Positions 46,716-54,821 of a DNA stretch of 64,000 nucleotides are shown in pieces (positions within the stretch are counted from its first letter, which is position 1; each line of letters opens with the position of its first letter). Where the stretch lies: positions 310,001 through 374,000 of the forward strand of contig JADJAG010000011.1 in the NCBI GenBank assembly GCA_016704325.1, read 5' to 3'. The position numbers and the translations under genes were made by a program. This DNA comes from Chitinophagaceae bacterium. Its GTDB lineage: Bacteria; Bacteroidota; Bacteroidia; Chitinophagales; UBA10324. The notes under the pieces were generated by a model. That model ran no database searches. It saw only the letters and a list, made by a program, of their open reading frames with translations, and was not told the DNA's origin.

Positions 46716-47153
46716 CTATTGTTGGGCATTTTTAATGTAATTGGGTGATTCACATTCCTGCCAGTACTCTACAATCTTTACGATAGTTACTTTTAGTTTA
46801 TTATAATTGCCTGGCTTGACAAAAAAGCCTTGAATAGACCTTGAATAAGCGTCTATCACATGCTGCTGTTCGGCACTTGTAGAAAAGAAAAGATAAGGAA
46901 TGGATTTTAATCTCAAATCTTCGTTGTTGTGAATTTTTTCCCGCAGTTCCATTCCGTTTAGCTTAGGCATGTTGATATCAGAGAGGACCAGAAACGGTTC
47001 AATATCTGTGTCAGTCAAATATTCCAAAGCCTGTACACTGTCGCCAAAGAAGATAATCTTATTAGCATAATTGAGTTCTTTGAAGATCTCTGTCAAAATA
47101 TGTTGGTCATCTACATCGTCTTCAATTATGACAATGGGCCCGGTTTTATTCAT
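46716..47153 (-). CDS. CheY-like stand-alone response regulator
   Basis: 145-residue single receiver domain. The acidic pocket is E11/D12-D13, the phosphorylation site D59 (LSDINMPKLNG), the switch region FFSTSAEQQ, and the conserved lysine is in FFVKPGN. It belongs to the Bacteroidota group of short receivers that take part in phosphorelay or protein interaction rather than DNA binding. No kinase is adjacent. Confidence 0.92.
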   Translation of the reverse strand: MNKTGPIVIIEDDVDDQHILTEIFKELNYANKIIFFGDSVQALEYLTDTDIEPFLVLSDINMPKLNGMELREKIHNNEDLRLKSIPYLFFSTSAEQQHVIDAYSRSIQGFFVKPGNYNKLKVTIVKIVEYWQECESPNYIKNAQQ

Positions 47154-47238
47154 GTGTAGCTTTTAAGTTTAGCAATTGCAAGTTATACATGTTTCCTAAG
47201 TAATGGGGCTTTTTTAAAGTGTTATAGCCGGTGCTTCT

Positions 47239-47430
47239 TTATTTCATCAAAGTGGATGAGTTAATTTTAAGTATCCTCCCGGTTCCTGCTGAGTAATTTT
47301 TATTAATGTCGCAAAACTGAATCTTTGATGAATTGTTTTCATTTCCTGAAATATAGGATTTGTTCGTTTCGCGTTTTTCTGCTGGTTCTTTTTGTGTCAT
47401 ACCATGTTTTATTCTGGCTGCTCCTAGCAA
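47239..47430 (-). pseudogene. Decayed XRE-type antitoxin or regulator
   Basis: The frame reads RIKHGMTQKEPAEKRETNKS then YISGNENNSSKIQF, clearly derived from an XRE helix-turn-helix (usual form GMTQKELAEKxGTNKSYISRIENN). Key positions are changed (L to P, R-I-E to G-N-E), there is only a TTG to start from, and coding similarity upstream of it ends at a stop. The tail GTGRILKIN resembles the end of HigA-like proteins. It marks the left end of the accessory region. Confidence 0.65.
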
Positions 47431-47462
47431 GTCCCAAAGTCTGAACGATTCAAATTATTGTC

Positions 47463-47535
47463 CCCTGTAATCGGTAAATAGCAATGTGTCAATTTAGGTA
47501 AACAGGAATGTACTGTTTTCGGTAAATAAGGATGC
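47463..47535. repeat. Three ~24-bp direct repeats, possible IS21-type end remnant
   Basis: Three imperfect units share GGTAAATAG/GGTAAACAGGAATGT/GGTAAATAAGGATG, spaced about 24 bp. IS21-family elements carry multiple direct repeats of this size and texture at their ends. No istA/istB ORF is present, so at most one end remains. Confidence 0.4.
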
Positions 47536-47705
47536 ACCCCTTCCATCATTAATTTTCACCATCCTGAATCTTCGGGATGCATGCATAAAACCAATGTTTG
47601 ATTAAGCTCCGCAACCTGGCGGACAACAGCACACTGTAGCGTCACATTTGCCAAACCCGTGTGTATGCTGTGTTTCCTTTTGTCGTGTTATCCGTCATTC
47701 GCTTC

Positions 47706-48071
47706 TTAAGCTGTTCTTAGAATTTTTTCCATCTTTTTTCCTTTTGCTAATTCGTCCACCAATTTGTCAAGATACCTCACTTTTTTTGTTATCGGATTAT
47801 CAATTTCTTCAATCCGGTAACCACAAATTACTCCCGTTATCAGTTTGGCATTTGGGTTCAATTTTGCTTTCTTGAAAAACGTCGCAAATGTTGCTTTTTC
47901 ATCAATCAGTTCTCTTGTTTTCTTCTCGTCAAAACCTGTTAGCCATTCTATCACTTGATGTAATTCTTCTTTTGTTCTGCCTTTACGCTCCACTTTTGCA
48001 ACGTAGTGCGGATAGACAGATGCAAAAGTCATTTTTGCTATTCTTTCATTATGTTCAGGTGTTATCACCAT
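47706..48071 (-). CDS. DUF2200 protein
   Basis: 121 residues, full-length DUF2200: HNERIAKMTFASVYPHYVAK, GRTKEELHQVIEWLTGFDE, KLITGVICGYRIEEIDNP and LVDELAKGKKMEKIL. The family is small, cytoplasmic and of unknown function; it is frequent in accessory regions and gene cassettes. It is the leftmost intact gene of the minus-strand accessory block and sits downstream of a decayed DUF1801 gene. Confidence 0.9.
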   Translation of the reverse strand: MVITPEHNERIAKMTFASVYPHYVAKVERKGRTKEELHQVIEWLTGFDEKKTRELIDEKATFATFFKKAKLNPNAKLITGVICGYRIEEIDNPITKKVRYLDKLVDELAKGKKMEKILRTA

Positions 48072-48119
48072 ATTTTACCTGTATTGTTTTATGTTTCCTT
48101 TTAGGCCTTGTCAAATTAG

Positions 48120-48450
48120 TTAAAATTTCGATTTTAGTCTTATGATGTTTTTAATCAATTCAATCGGCAAAGGTCTGTCAAGCATAAAATGCAAACTGTC
48201 TTTAGTCTTTTTAGCTCTGAATTCAGAAACTTTATCTTCTATTTCTGTGAAGGGGAAACAGGATAAAAAACCAATGTGTTTTTATAAACCGCAAAGTAGA
48301 GATGATACCTGCCTACTTTAAAAGCCGGCATTTTATATCGAATACTTTCTTCTGTGTCAGGCAACACTTCAAAAAAGCTTGTCGAAGCTCATTTAGTTTT
48401 TCTTGAATGCCTGGTTCAAACTGCTGTATGTATTTTTCTACATCTGTCAT
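48120..48450 (-). pseudogene. DUF1801 (YdhG-like) pseudogene with two frameshifts
   Basis: Translating the minus strand gives consecutive pieces of one DUF1801 protein in three frames: MTDVEKYIQQFEPGIQEKLN (from 48450), then VLPDTEESIRYKMPAFKVGR followed by YHLYFAVYKN, then IEDKVSEFRAKKTKDSLHFM and LDRPLPIELIKNIIRLKS, ending at TAA 48120. Two single-base frameshifts (near 48375 and 48250) break it. It is not seen as an ORF longer than 50 codons. Confidence 0.85.
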
Positions 48451-48486
48451 TGTTAATGGTGTTATTGATTAATATAACGTATCACT

Positions 48487-48619
48487 ATTGTCCGACTAAT
48501 GTGGGCTAAAGCCCACCTGGAACGGGTTTCATCCTATAGCCCCACGGTGAAGCGTGGGGTTATAGGATGCGCGCCAGTATTGAGTTTCAGCTTAAACCCA
48601 AATATTATAGTCGGACAAT
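48487..48619. repeat. 133-bp element with terminal inverted repeats and two nested hairpins
   Basis: Perfect 12-bp ends ATTGTCCGACTA (48487-48498) and TAGTCGGACAAT (48608-48619). Inside are a GTGGGCTAAAGCCCAC hairpin (48501-48516) and a 16-bp stem from ATCCTATAGCCCCACG (48531) to CGTGGGGTTATAGGAT. The nested GTGGGCT palindrome resembles REP elements mobilised by RAYT (IS200-like) transposases; none is present here. Confidence 0.75.
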
Positions 48620-48622
48620 CAT

Positions 48623-48751
48623 GATAACGTATAATTTTTTGCGGTGTAAGTAAGTTGGTGATTTCGTAGCAAAAACTGTCTGACAACATTGATGCACCAC
48701 GACAGTCACCAAGCTTCAGTTATCCACTGAATCGCCCATTTTTGCAGGTGC
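48623..48751 (-). repeat. attC-like palindromic repeat F
   Basis: Located after the DUF1801 gene at 48823. Shares TTTGCGG, TAAGTTGG, GATTTCG and AAACTGTCTG with sites A and B in the same order, and carries ACGTTAT at its left (distal) end when read on the minus strand. The gene-proximal arm is degraded. Part of the series described under the accessory array. Confidence 0.5.
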
Positions 48752-48822
48752 TCTTACTGGCTTGCTGTGTTCGTTTAGCTTCATTACCTGCTGTTGTCAT
48801 GCATTTATTCAATAGTTACCGA

Positions 48823-49248
48823 TTATGTTGTTTGTTCAACACCATCGCGTATTGCAGCTTCAAGTATATCAATATCTATATCCTTAAGCGTTTTGAACTT
48901 AATGCAATACCCGGTTATACTTGCCTTGCCTAATCTCTTACCATATGTTTGTTGTAAGTAGGTCTTGTCCTTGATACCCATGATATAAACAGAGATTCCG
49001 GTTGTGTTTGGACTGATACCAATTTGATAAAACGCTTTGGTCTTTCCATCAGCATATTCTATAGTCTGAAGTCCATACCCTATATTAGGATTAGTGACCG
49101 TTTTACCTTTATCGTCCTTGCCGTCTAAGAACCATAATTTGCATTTCGGCAATGCTTTAAGAATGCGATTGTGCAAAGTTTCCATCGCGGCACGTTTAGC
49201 TTCAGGCTGAGTATCCAAACACGTTTTGATCTGTTCTTGTATATTCAT
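48823..49248 (-). CDS. DUF1801 (YdhG-like) protein
   Basis: 141 residues. PEAKRAAMETLHNRILKALP, CKLWFLDGKDDKGKTVTNPN, IGYGLQTIEYADGKTKAFYQ and GKRLGKASITGYCIKFKTLK are typical of a DUF1801 subgroup in Bacteroidota. The family fold is frataxin-like; function unknown. Minus strand, 60 nt downstream of the RibD-like gene and followed by the attC-like site F, so it may be the second gene of one cassette. Confidence 0.87.
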   Translation of the reverse strand: MNIQEQIKTCLDTQPEAKRAAMETLHNRILKALPKCKLWFLDGKDDKGKTVTNPNIGYGLQTIEYADGKTKAFYQIGISPNTTGISVYIMGIKDKTYLQQTYGKRLGKASITGYCIKFKTLKDIDIDILEAAIRDGVEQTT

Positions 49249-49308
49249 CTATTGTCTTTGTCTTGATTGATGTGTCATTCTGCAACGACCTCTGAAAGCG
49301 ATTACTTA

Positions 49309-49902
49309 TTATGGTTTTTCTACTATGTAATTCAGTTCAGTTACGCCGCAGGTAAATTGTTTAGTATTCAGAAGTTGTAGTTTTATTTTTTCTTTGATGT
49401 CTGCAAATAATGGAATGCCCCGACCAAGAATTATTGGATTAACAAATAGCCAGTAGCCGTCAATCAAGTTTTGTTGAATAAGTGAATGGGTTGCTGTCGG
49501 GCTGCCAAAAAGCAAGATGTCTTTACTCCCGTGCCCACGGGTTGCGGCACCGGATTGCTTTATTTCATTAATACGCTCATCAAGGTGGTCGCTGATAATT
49601 GTTGTGTTAGTCAACCCCGCATCTTTCATTGTCTTTGATAAAACAACTTTGTGGACTTTGCTATACCATTTTGAATGCTCTATATCGTGCCTGCTCGCTG
49701 TCGGCTTGTCTGCTGCAGTAGGCCAGTAATTTTCCATCATCTCATAAGTTACCCGGCCATACAATGCGGTGTCGCCTTCACTTATCCGCTTACCGACGTA
49801 ATCAAAAATTTCTTCATCCGCTTTAATCCAGTCCATTTCGCCGTTCGGGCCGGCTACAAAACCGTCAAGCGATAGGTGCATAAATGAAACTATTTTTCTC
49901 AT
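49309..49902 (-). CDS. RibD C-terminal/dihydrofolate-reductase-like protein
   Basis: 197 residues of the RibD_C (DHFR-like) family: MRKIVSFMHLSLDGFVAGPN at the N-terminus, DTALYGRVTYEMMENYWP, HKVVLSKTM, DILLFGSPTATHSLIQQNLI and LFVNPIILGRGIPLF. The fold is a NADPH-dependent reductase, but members next to no riboflavin genes have no known substrate. The ATG at 49902 is followed upstream by the palindrome H. Cassette-type gene; a second, broken relative is at 54822. Confidence 0.92.
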   Translation of the reverse strand: MRKIVSFMHLSLDGFVAGPNGEMDWIKADEEIFDYVGKRISEGDTALYGRVTYEMMENYWPTAADKPTASRHDIEHSKWYSKVHKVVLSKTMKDAGLTNTTIISDHLDERINEIKQSGAATRGHGSKDILLFGSPTATHSLIQQNLIDGYWLFVNPIILGRGIPLFADIKEKIKLQLLNTKQFTCGVTELNYIVEKP

Positions 49903-49965
49903 TGGATTATATATTTTATTGTAGTTTATGGTTTGTTACTGTTTTTTTCATGATTGCTACCTTTT

Positions 49966-50070
49966 GGTTATAACCAGTGGCAGTTGTTTAATTCGCTACT
50001 GTCCACCATGACTAAACGTAATCGCGAAGATAAAAATTTGTACTTATTCATCACCAGCCATTGGTTATAG
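49966..50070 (-). repeat. attC-like palindromic repeat H
   Basis: The outer arms GGTTATAACCAGTGGC (49966-49981) and GCCATTGGTTATA (50057-50069) are inverted. The centre is AT-rich and unpaired. It lies between the RibD-like and hydrolase genes. Its sequence differs from sites A, B and F, as attC sites of different cassettes do. Confidence 0.5.
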
Positions 50071-50150
50071 TTTTTGTTAGTTGGTGTTGTGAATATATAT
50101 TCATTCATTATTATGAAATTCCATTGTATGAATACTTTAAGTAAACATCA

Positions 50151-51212
50151 TTATTCTACTATACTATTCTTAAGCATCCAATCCTTGATTTTATCTGAGT
50201 ATTCTATTGATACAATCTCTTGTGAAGGATTATTGTCTTCATTCAAAATCATCATATGTCCTACATTCGTAACATTGTAAATTTCATATTTACTATTAGA
50301 TGATTTTTTGAGAGAATTTTTCCACACTGTTATGCTTTCTTGAATTGGTACCCATCGGTCACTTTCACCATAGAGGAGTAATAAGGGAATATTTACCATT
50401 TCAAAATATACTATTGGATCGAAGTCTAATTCATGAATCCATTTTGTTAATCTTGGGTCATCGGGTAGGCTTCCGTCTCTATGAATTGGTAAATATATTT
50501 GAGCTAGCCATGGTTCATGCTTAAATTTGTCAATTTCATTTTGTGTATCTTCTTTTTCTCTTTTACCCCTGTAGTAGTCGTCTGTTATTTTTCTTAGAAA
50601 TACTGCATTTTCAATAACATCATTTGGATAGCCCTGCATTCTAAGTGTTGTTACTGCACTGTACTCCATTTGTTTTGATGGAGTAACTCCACAACTTGAA
50701 ACTAAAATCATAAAAGAAATCTTTGTTGGTTCTAATTTGTATGCTATAGGTGCAATCCATCCACCTTGGCTTATACCGTAAAGACCAATTTTATCTTTAT
50801 GTACATCTCGTCTTTCCCTAAGTGCATTTATTGCACTAATCGCATCTTTTGCCAGGTCTTCCAGGCTTGCCGAGTTAAAATCTCCTTCAGACTCGCCTGA
50901 ACCCCTTCTATCGAAGGAGAATACTCCAATATTAATACTCGTTAATGTCTCTTTTAAATTATTGTAAAGGAGGTAGTCATGATTACCATTGTTTGCGGAA
51001 TGAAGAATAACAAGAACAGGAAATTTCTCTACATTTTTTGGCTTGGCAAGATAGCCAACAAGCGTGTCAGTCATTGAAATAAATTCAATTCGTTCTTCCT
51101 TCTCATATTGTTCTGAACTGAGAAAATTAGATTCATCTTTACCATAAACTTGCAGACAAAATGTAAGTATGCTTACAATAATCAAATGTCCCATAAAATG
51201 CTTTTTTCTCAT
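50151..51212 (-). CDS. Secreted alpha/beta hydrolase
   Basis: 353 residues with a signal peptide (LIIVSILTFCLQVYG). An alpha/beta hydrolase fold follows: FSFDRRGSGESEGDF, the nucleophile elbow GLYGISQGGWIAP (GxSxG), PLLLLYGESDRWVP with the Asp region, and NVGHMMILNED with the His. The S9/acyl-peptidase-like or dienelactone-hydrolase-like subgroup cannot be settled from the sequence. It is flanked by palindromes H (downstream) and E (upstream), so it fits a single-gene cassette. AT-rich compared with the core genes. Confidence 0.85.
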   Translation of the reverse strand: MRKKHFMGHLIIVSILTFCLQVYGKDESNFLSSEQYEKEERIEFISMTDTLVGYLAKPKNVEKFPVLVILHSANNGNHDYLLYNNLKETLTSINIGVFSFDRRGSGESEGDFNSASLEDLAKDAISAINALRERRDVHKDKIGLYGISQGGWIAPIAYKLEPTKISFMILVSSCGVTPSKQMEYSAVTTLRMQGYPNDVIENAVFLRKITDDYYRGKREKEDTQNEIDKFKHEPWLAQIYLPIHRDGSLPDDPRLTKWIHELDFDPIVYFEMVNIPLLLLYGESDRWVPIQESITVWKNSLKKSSNSKYEIYNVTNVGHMMILNEDNNPSQEIVSIEYSDKIKDWMLKNSIVE

Positions 51213-51251
51213 TTTAGATTAATAGAGCATTCTTGATGTGTCGTCTTTTAA

Positions 51252-51391
51252 GCTTGCAGGTAGCGGGTTGCAGTTACAAGGCGTTGGCGATTAAAAAGAT
51301 CATAACTGTCAGATCACTACAAATGTACGTGCGAGGCACAATATTCAATTAGCTCAGGAAGCACCAATTTCTCAAACCCGCTGTTTTTGCC
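51252..51391 (-). repeat. attC-like palindromic repeat E
   Basis: GCGGGTTGCAGTTACAAGGC then GTTGGCGATT on the left arm, and CCAATTTCTCAAACCCGCTG on the right arm, pair imperfectly and match the arms of site A. It follows higA. The distal CGTT end is lost. Confidence 0.5.
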
Positions 51392-51610
51392 GTGCTTTCT
51401 GTCTGGTGGTTGCTTTAAGTCCAATGCCAGCAGTGAAAGTGTTCATGGAAGTTAATTTATTTTAGAACTGTTTGTTCAAATGGTGATATTCAATCTTTGA
51501 CAGATAAGGAAAGTAAGGCAAAGTCTCAATGAGTTCCTTTGTCTTAGCCACTTCAACGTTTTGAAATCACCGCACCATTAAAGAATCATTTTGTTGGCGG
51601 TTCGTGCCGA

Positions 51611-51976
51611 TTAGTAAGCCTGAATTAACACGTCAGTCGGAATATTCAGTTTGTCGTGTAGCTGTCTGATCATGTCCAAAGATAGTTTTCGCTTTCTGCT
51701 TAATATCTCACTTGCTCTACTCTTAAGTCCAACGACTTTCGCTAAATCTGTCTGCGTATAACCAAGTTGTTCCATTCTGAATTTTATTGCTTCAATTGGG
51801 TCAGGTAGGCCAATTGGGAAATGTTCATTTTCGTATTGGTCAATGAGTATCCCCAATATCTCTAGTTCGTCTCCTTCCTCAGTCCCCTTTTTAGCGTCAA
51901 AAATTAATTCAAGTCTGTCCAATGCTTTTTGGTAGTCCTTCTTAGTCTTTATCGGTTTTAAGTTCATAGTCGTCAA
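51611..51976 (-). CDS. higA: HigA-family antitoxin
   Basis: 121 residues. The C-terminal helix-turn-helix (QLGYTQTDLAKVVGLKSRASEILSRKRKLSLDMIRQLHDKLNIP, shown here in part: LGYTQTDLAKVVGLKSRASE) is the HigA/MqsA-type XRE fold; the N-terminal half should bind the toxin. It represses its own operon with the toxin. The start overlaps the toxin stop by four nucleotides. The toxin gene precedes the antitoxin gene, as is usual in HigBA systems. Confidence 0.92.
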   Translation of the reverse strand: MTTMNLKPIKTKKDYQKALDRLELIFDAKKGTEEGDELEILGILIDQYENEHFPIGLPDPIEAIKFRMEQLGYTQTDLAKVVGLKSRASEILSRKRKLSLDMIRQLHDKLNIPTDVLIQAY

Positions 51977-52266
51977 ATTTTATTTGCGTCAATCCTGTCG
52001 TATTCTTTATGAGTCCCAACAAATCGTACCCACATCATTCGATATTGGAAATTAATCTTAAAGATTAGTCGATAGTTGTTCCCATTTATGTTGAAGACAA
52101 CGCTATTGTCCCCAAGAATACTTGCTGTCGGATACTCCTTTTTGATTTCATTGGTATTTTTCCACTCACTCTTTTCAGCTTCCCGATACCAGGATTTAAG
52201 TTGTTGTTCGCAGTCAGCATGTTTAGTCCAAAATTCCCGGAGTACCTTTTTAGCAATTACTCTCAA
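51973..52266 (-). CDS. higB: HigB-family toxin (mRNA interferase)
   Basis: 97 residues: VLREFWTKHADCEQQLKSWY, YPTASILGDNSVVFNINGNN, YRLIFKINFQYRMMWVRFVG and THKEYDRID are typical of the HigB/RelE-like ribosome-dependent mRNA endonuclease. It would cut mRNA during translation when HigA is degraded. First gene of the HigBA operon. Start ATG 52266. Confidence 0.92.
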   Translation of the reverse strand: MRVIAKKVLREFWTKHADCEQQLKSWYREAEKSEWKNTNEIKKEYPTASILGDNSVVFNINGNNYRLIFKINFQYRMMWVRFVGTHKEYDRIDANKI

Positions 52267-52339
52267 GTATTAATCTTTTGTCAAAGGTAAGCTAAAGTTC
52301 CCGTATTGGGAAATTTTACTTGAATATTTTGTCTTGATT

Positions 52340-52494
52340 CCTGGGGCGTCCCCAGGCATGACCGCCAACGTTTTGCGGGTTTAAGAAGTTGGCGATTTCG
52401 GAGCACTAAACTGTCTGTTACCACAAATGTTCCATTGGAAAACTGAACTTCCTGTAACCACTGAACCGCCAATTTCTTAAACCCGCTGTTATGC
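52340..52494 (-). repeat. attC-like palindromic repeat A with flanking hairpin
   Basis: Read on the minus strand: GCATAACAGCGGGTTTAAGA ... CTTCTTAAACCCGCAAAACG then TTGGC. The 20-bp arms pair almost fully. The end boxes GCATAAC and GTTGGCG approach the attC boxes RYYYAAC and GTTRRRY with one and two mismatches. A perfect CCTGGGG-CGT-CCCCAGG hairpin (52340-52356) lies just beyond. It sits between higB and the 52502 gene. The 131-bp body is 52364-52494. Confidence 0.6.
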
Positions 52495-52501
52495 GTTGTC
52501 A

Positions 52502-53176
52502 TCATTTTATTTTCAGGTTATAACCAAGTGTCGCATAGTATGGAATTAAAACATTTACAGACGAAGTAATTGTTTTGAAATAGCCAATTCTAAAAATCAA
52601 ATCACTTTGTTTAAAAGAGTAGCCTCCTTGAACCCCAAAATTAATAATGCCTGCCGATAGTGGCTTATACCATCCGTCTTCTACTTCGGCATAAATAAAC
52701 TGCTTGTATGTTTCAGTGTGTTTGAAATGAGTTGATAACCCTAACTCTAAACCGATTTCTGTAGCAACAAACCATTTTAATTTGTATAAGCCATTCAGTG
52801 TTTTAATGTCCAAACCAACCTGATTTAATGTAACCAATTCTGATGCATATCGCTTATACAAAGCATTTAGTGTCAATATAGAATGGAAACCTTTGTTGCT
52901 ATACATTTCTCCGCCCAAACCCAGATTGTATTTGAAGTCATCAGCAACATTATTACCAAACGGAATAGATAAACCTGTTTGTATGAAAACGGGGATTTTG
53001 AATGGCAGTTTATAACTGTAATTCACTCCTGCAAAAGCGGTATACTCCCATCCTGAATTTGCACCTAGAATATGTTTTGTAGAGTCGGTTATACGCTCCC
53101 AATTATACGTTTGTCCAATTGCAAAATGTGAAGAGAATACAGCCAGTATTATGTTCAGATAAAATCTATTCATCAT
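52502..53176 (-). CDS. Secreted beta-barrel-like protein, unknown function
   Basis: 224 residues with a signal peptide ending near FAIGQ. The mature sequence alternates aromatic and polar residues (EYTAFAGVNYSYKLPFKIPVF, FGVQGGYSFKQSDLIFRIGY) and ends in YNLKIK, like a small outer-membrane barrel. No family recognised. It begins 1 nt after the stop of the upstream hydrolase and is probably co-transcribed with it. Followed by palindrome A. Confidence 0.65.
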   Translation of the reverse strand: MMNRFYLNIILAVFSSHFAIGQTYNWERITDSTKHILGANSGWEYTAFAGVNYSYKLPFKIPVFIQTGLSIPFGNNVADDFKYNLGLGGEMYSNKGFHSILTLNALYKRYASELVTLNQVGLDIKTLNGLYKLKWFVATEIGLELGLSTHFKHTETYKQFIYAEVEDGWYKPLSAGIINFGVQGGYSFKQSDLIFRIGYFKTITSSVNVLIPYYATLGYNLKIK

Positions 53177-53177
53177 T

Positions 53178-54146
53178 TTATTTTAGTGCGTTTAGATAAG
53201 GCAATACAACAGGCAAAACATTGTTCCACTTGAAATAAATCATCTCATGTCCTGTATCATTGATTTTCGCAGTTTCATAAACAGGGAAATAGGATGCTTC
53301 CTTCAAAGCAAATGATTCGCCATAAGACTGGTTGTTTTCACCATAGATGAAAAGAACCTTTGTAGAGTAAGCGCTCAAATTGGTAGTAAAGTCAAACCCT
53401 TCGTTCTCTGAAATGTCAATCATTGCGTTAAGTGAAACAGCACCGTTACGCCAAAATGGCGAAGGCCCTTCTATTCCTTCATTGTTTCCATCAACATAAG
53501 AAAATGGAGATTGAAGTCCCAATTTATAATCAAGCATTTCATGTTCGTTTCTTGATAAAAATTGTTCGGTGTAAAGCACATCATTGGTGGCTTCGGCAAA
53601 CAGCTCCAATTTTCTGCTTGTTTCTGCGTACTCGTCAAGAAGCGTTTTACTCAATCCGCCCGGCTCAGCAAAAATTGCTCCTGCAATACGTTCCGGATAT
53701 TTGTTGATATAGGCTGCTGTAAGCATTGCTCCCCAGGAATGCCCAAAGAGAAATACTTTTTGGTTGGGCGAGGTTCGGTAACGGTCTATCACTGCCGATA
53801 AGTCGTCAAGATAAATCTGTATGGAAAAGATGCTTTTGTTATGCCTTTCAGATAAACCTGTACCACGTTGGTCATAAAAAACTACAAAGTAGCCTTCGTT
53901 GGCAAGTCCTTTTGCATTGAGTCCATTCCTGTAATCGGCACCCGGTCCACCGTGCAAAAAGATCACCATTGCACTGTCATTGTTACCATAAGTCTCAGCG
54001 TGTAATAAAGTTCCGTTTACATTTATCTGAGGCAAGTTCGGGTCTTCATCTACTGTCTTTGGAACAAGATTGCCCGGCTCATTATAGTCTTTTTGGCATC
54101 CAGTCAGAATAACAGCAGATAGTAGCCAATAAATTACTTTGTTCAT
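53178..54146 (-). CDS. Alpha/beta hydrolase lipoprotein, proline iminopeptidase-like
   Basis: 322 residues: lipobox (LLSAVILTGC), HGGPGADYRNGL, YDQRGTGLSERH, nucleophile elbow FGHSWGAMLTAAYI, IYGENNQSYG and NDTGHEMIYF. HGGPG with DQRGTG is characteristic of S33 proline-iminopeptidase-like hydrolases. Lipidation places it in the envelope. Operon with the barrel-like protein 52502. Confidence 0.88.
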   Translation of the reverse strand: MNKVIYWLLSAVILTGCQKDYNEPGNLVPKTVDEDPNLPQINVNGTLLHAETYGNNDSAMVIFLHGGPGADYRNGLNAKGLANEGYFVVFYDQRGTGLSERHNKSIFSIQIYLDDLSAVIDRYRTSPNQKVFLFGHSWGAMLTAAYINKYPERIAGAIFAEPGGLSKTLLDEYAETSRKLELFAEATNDVLYTEQFLSRNEHEMLDYKLGLQSPFSYVDGNNEGIEGPSPFWRNGAVSLNAMIDISENEGFDFTTNLSAYSTKVLFIYGENNQSYGESFALKEASYFPVYETAKINDTGHEMIYFKWNNVLPVVLPYLNALK

Positions 54147-54299
54147 GTTTCTGTTTCGGTTTGTTCAACTATGGTTAAGCCCAACGAATGGGGCATTGCG
54201 TTGGTGGGCGTTTGAAACAATCAACTGACTACCCGCACTAAAGTTAGCTAAATGAAATATTTTTTCTGTTTGCACTTCCTGACCACTAACGTAATCCAG

Positions 54300-54551
54300 G
54301 TTGAACATTTGCCATGAAAGATAGTCTGTATTAAATGGTATTACAAAATCAGAGACAACATAAGTTATACAAACCAAAACTACCTTTGGCTATCTGTCTG
54401 AAACAGGCATTGAATTATTAAATCCCTATAAGACAGTCACTCAATTTGGCTGGGGCTACCTGCGCTTTCCCGCTGAAAAGCGGGACAGGCTATACAACGC
54501 AGGATTAAATCGCTGCTTCGCTTCGCGCGTTTAATCCTTATATATTAGCGG
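54300..54551 (-). repeat. Dispersed ~250-bp repeat with attC-like end J1
   Basis: Homologous to 57640-57875. The right-hand part (54488-54551) is a compact attC-like palindrome: ACGCAGGATTAAAT and GTTTAATCCT pair around a GCTTCGCTTCG loop. The adjoining CGCTGAAAAGCGGGACAGGC is nearly the same in both copies. The left part holds diverged but alignable sequence (CATAAGTTATACAA against CATAGGTTATACAT). Translated pieces like WYYKIRDNISYT appear in the plus strand of both, a possible coding remnant. Confidence 0.65.
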
Positions 54552-54566
54552 TTCGTTGTTCTTTTG

Positions 54567-54785
54567 TCATTCTTTTTTCCCTTTGAATGTTGCGTAAATT
54601 GCCATTGCGTGACCGTGTCCTAATTCGAATTCATCTTTTAACCAGTTTGTGATTTCTGTTGCTTTTATTTTAGGATTGAGCTTACCGCCAACAATAAATT
54701 CTTTTTTCTCCGCTAATTTTTTGAAGTCGGCAGGTGTTTTTCCGGTCTTTGCTTTTATGTTGTCTATGTATGCTTGAAATGACAT
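54567..54785 (-). CDS. DUF4287 protein
   Basis: 72 residues, the full DUF4287 domain: FQAYIDNIKAKTGKTPADFK, GKLNPKIKATEITNWLKDEF and ELGHGHAMAIYATFKG. Small protein of unknown function, common in Bacteroidota and in mobile cassettes, often found with DUF1801 proteins. It is preceded by the remains of the DHFR-like pseudogene and followed by repeat J1. Confidence 0.92.
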   Translation of the reverse strand: MSFQAYIDNIKAKTGKTPADFKKLAEKKEFIVGGKLNPKIKATEITNWLKDEFELGHGHAMAIYATFKGKKE

Positions 54786-54821
54786 ATTTTTTGTGTTAAT
54801 TGTTTTTTTTTATGATTTCTG

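Noticed and set aside
52281..52505. 74-codon ORF on the minus strand
   Set aside because: It lies wholly within palindrome A and its flanks; the sequence repeats in other intergenic sites, so it is not a gene.
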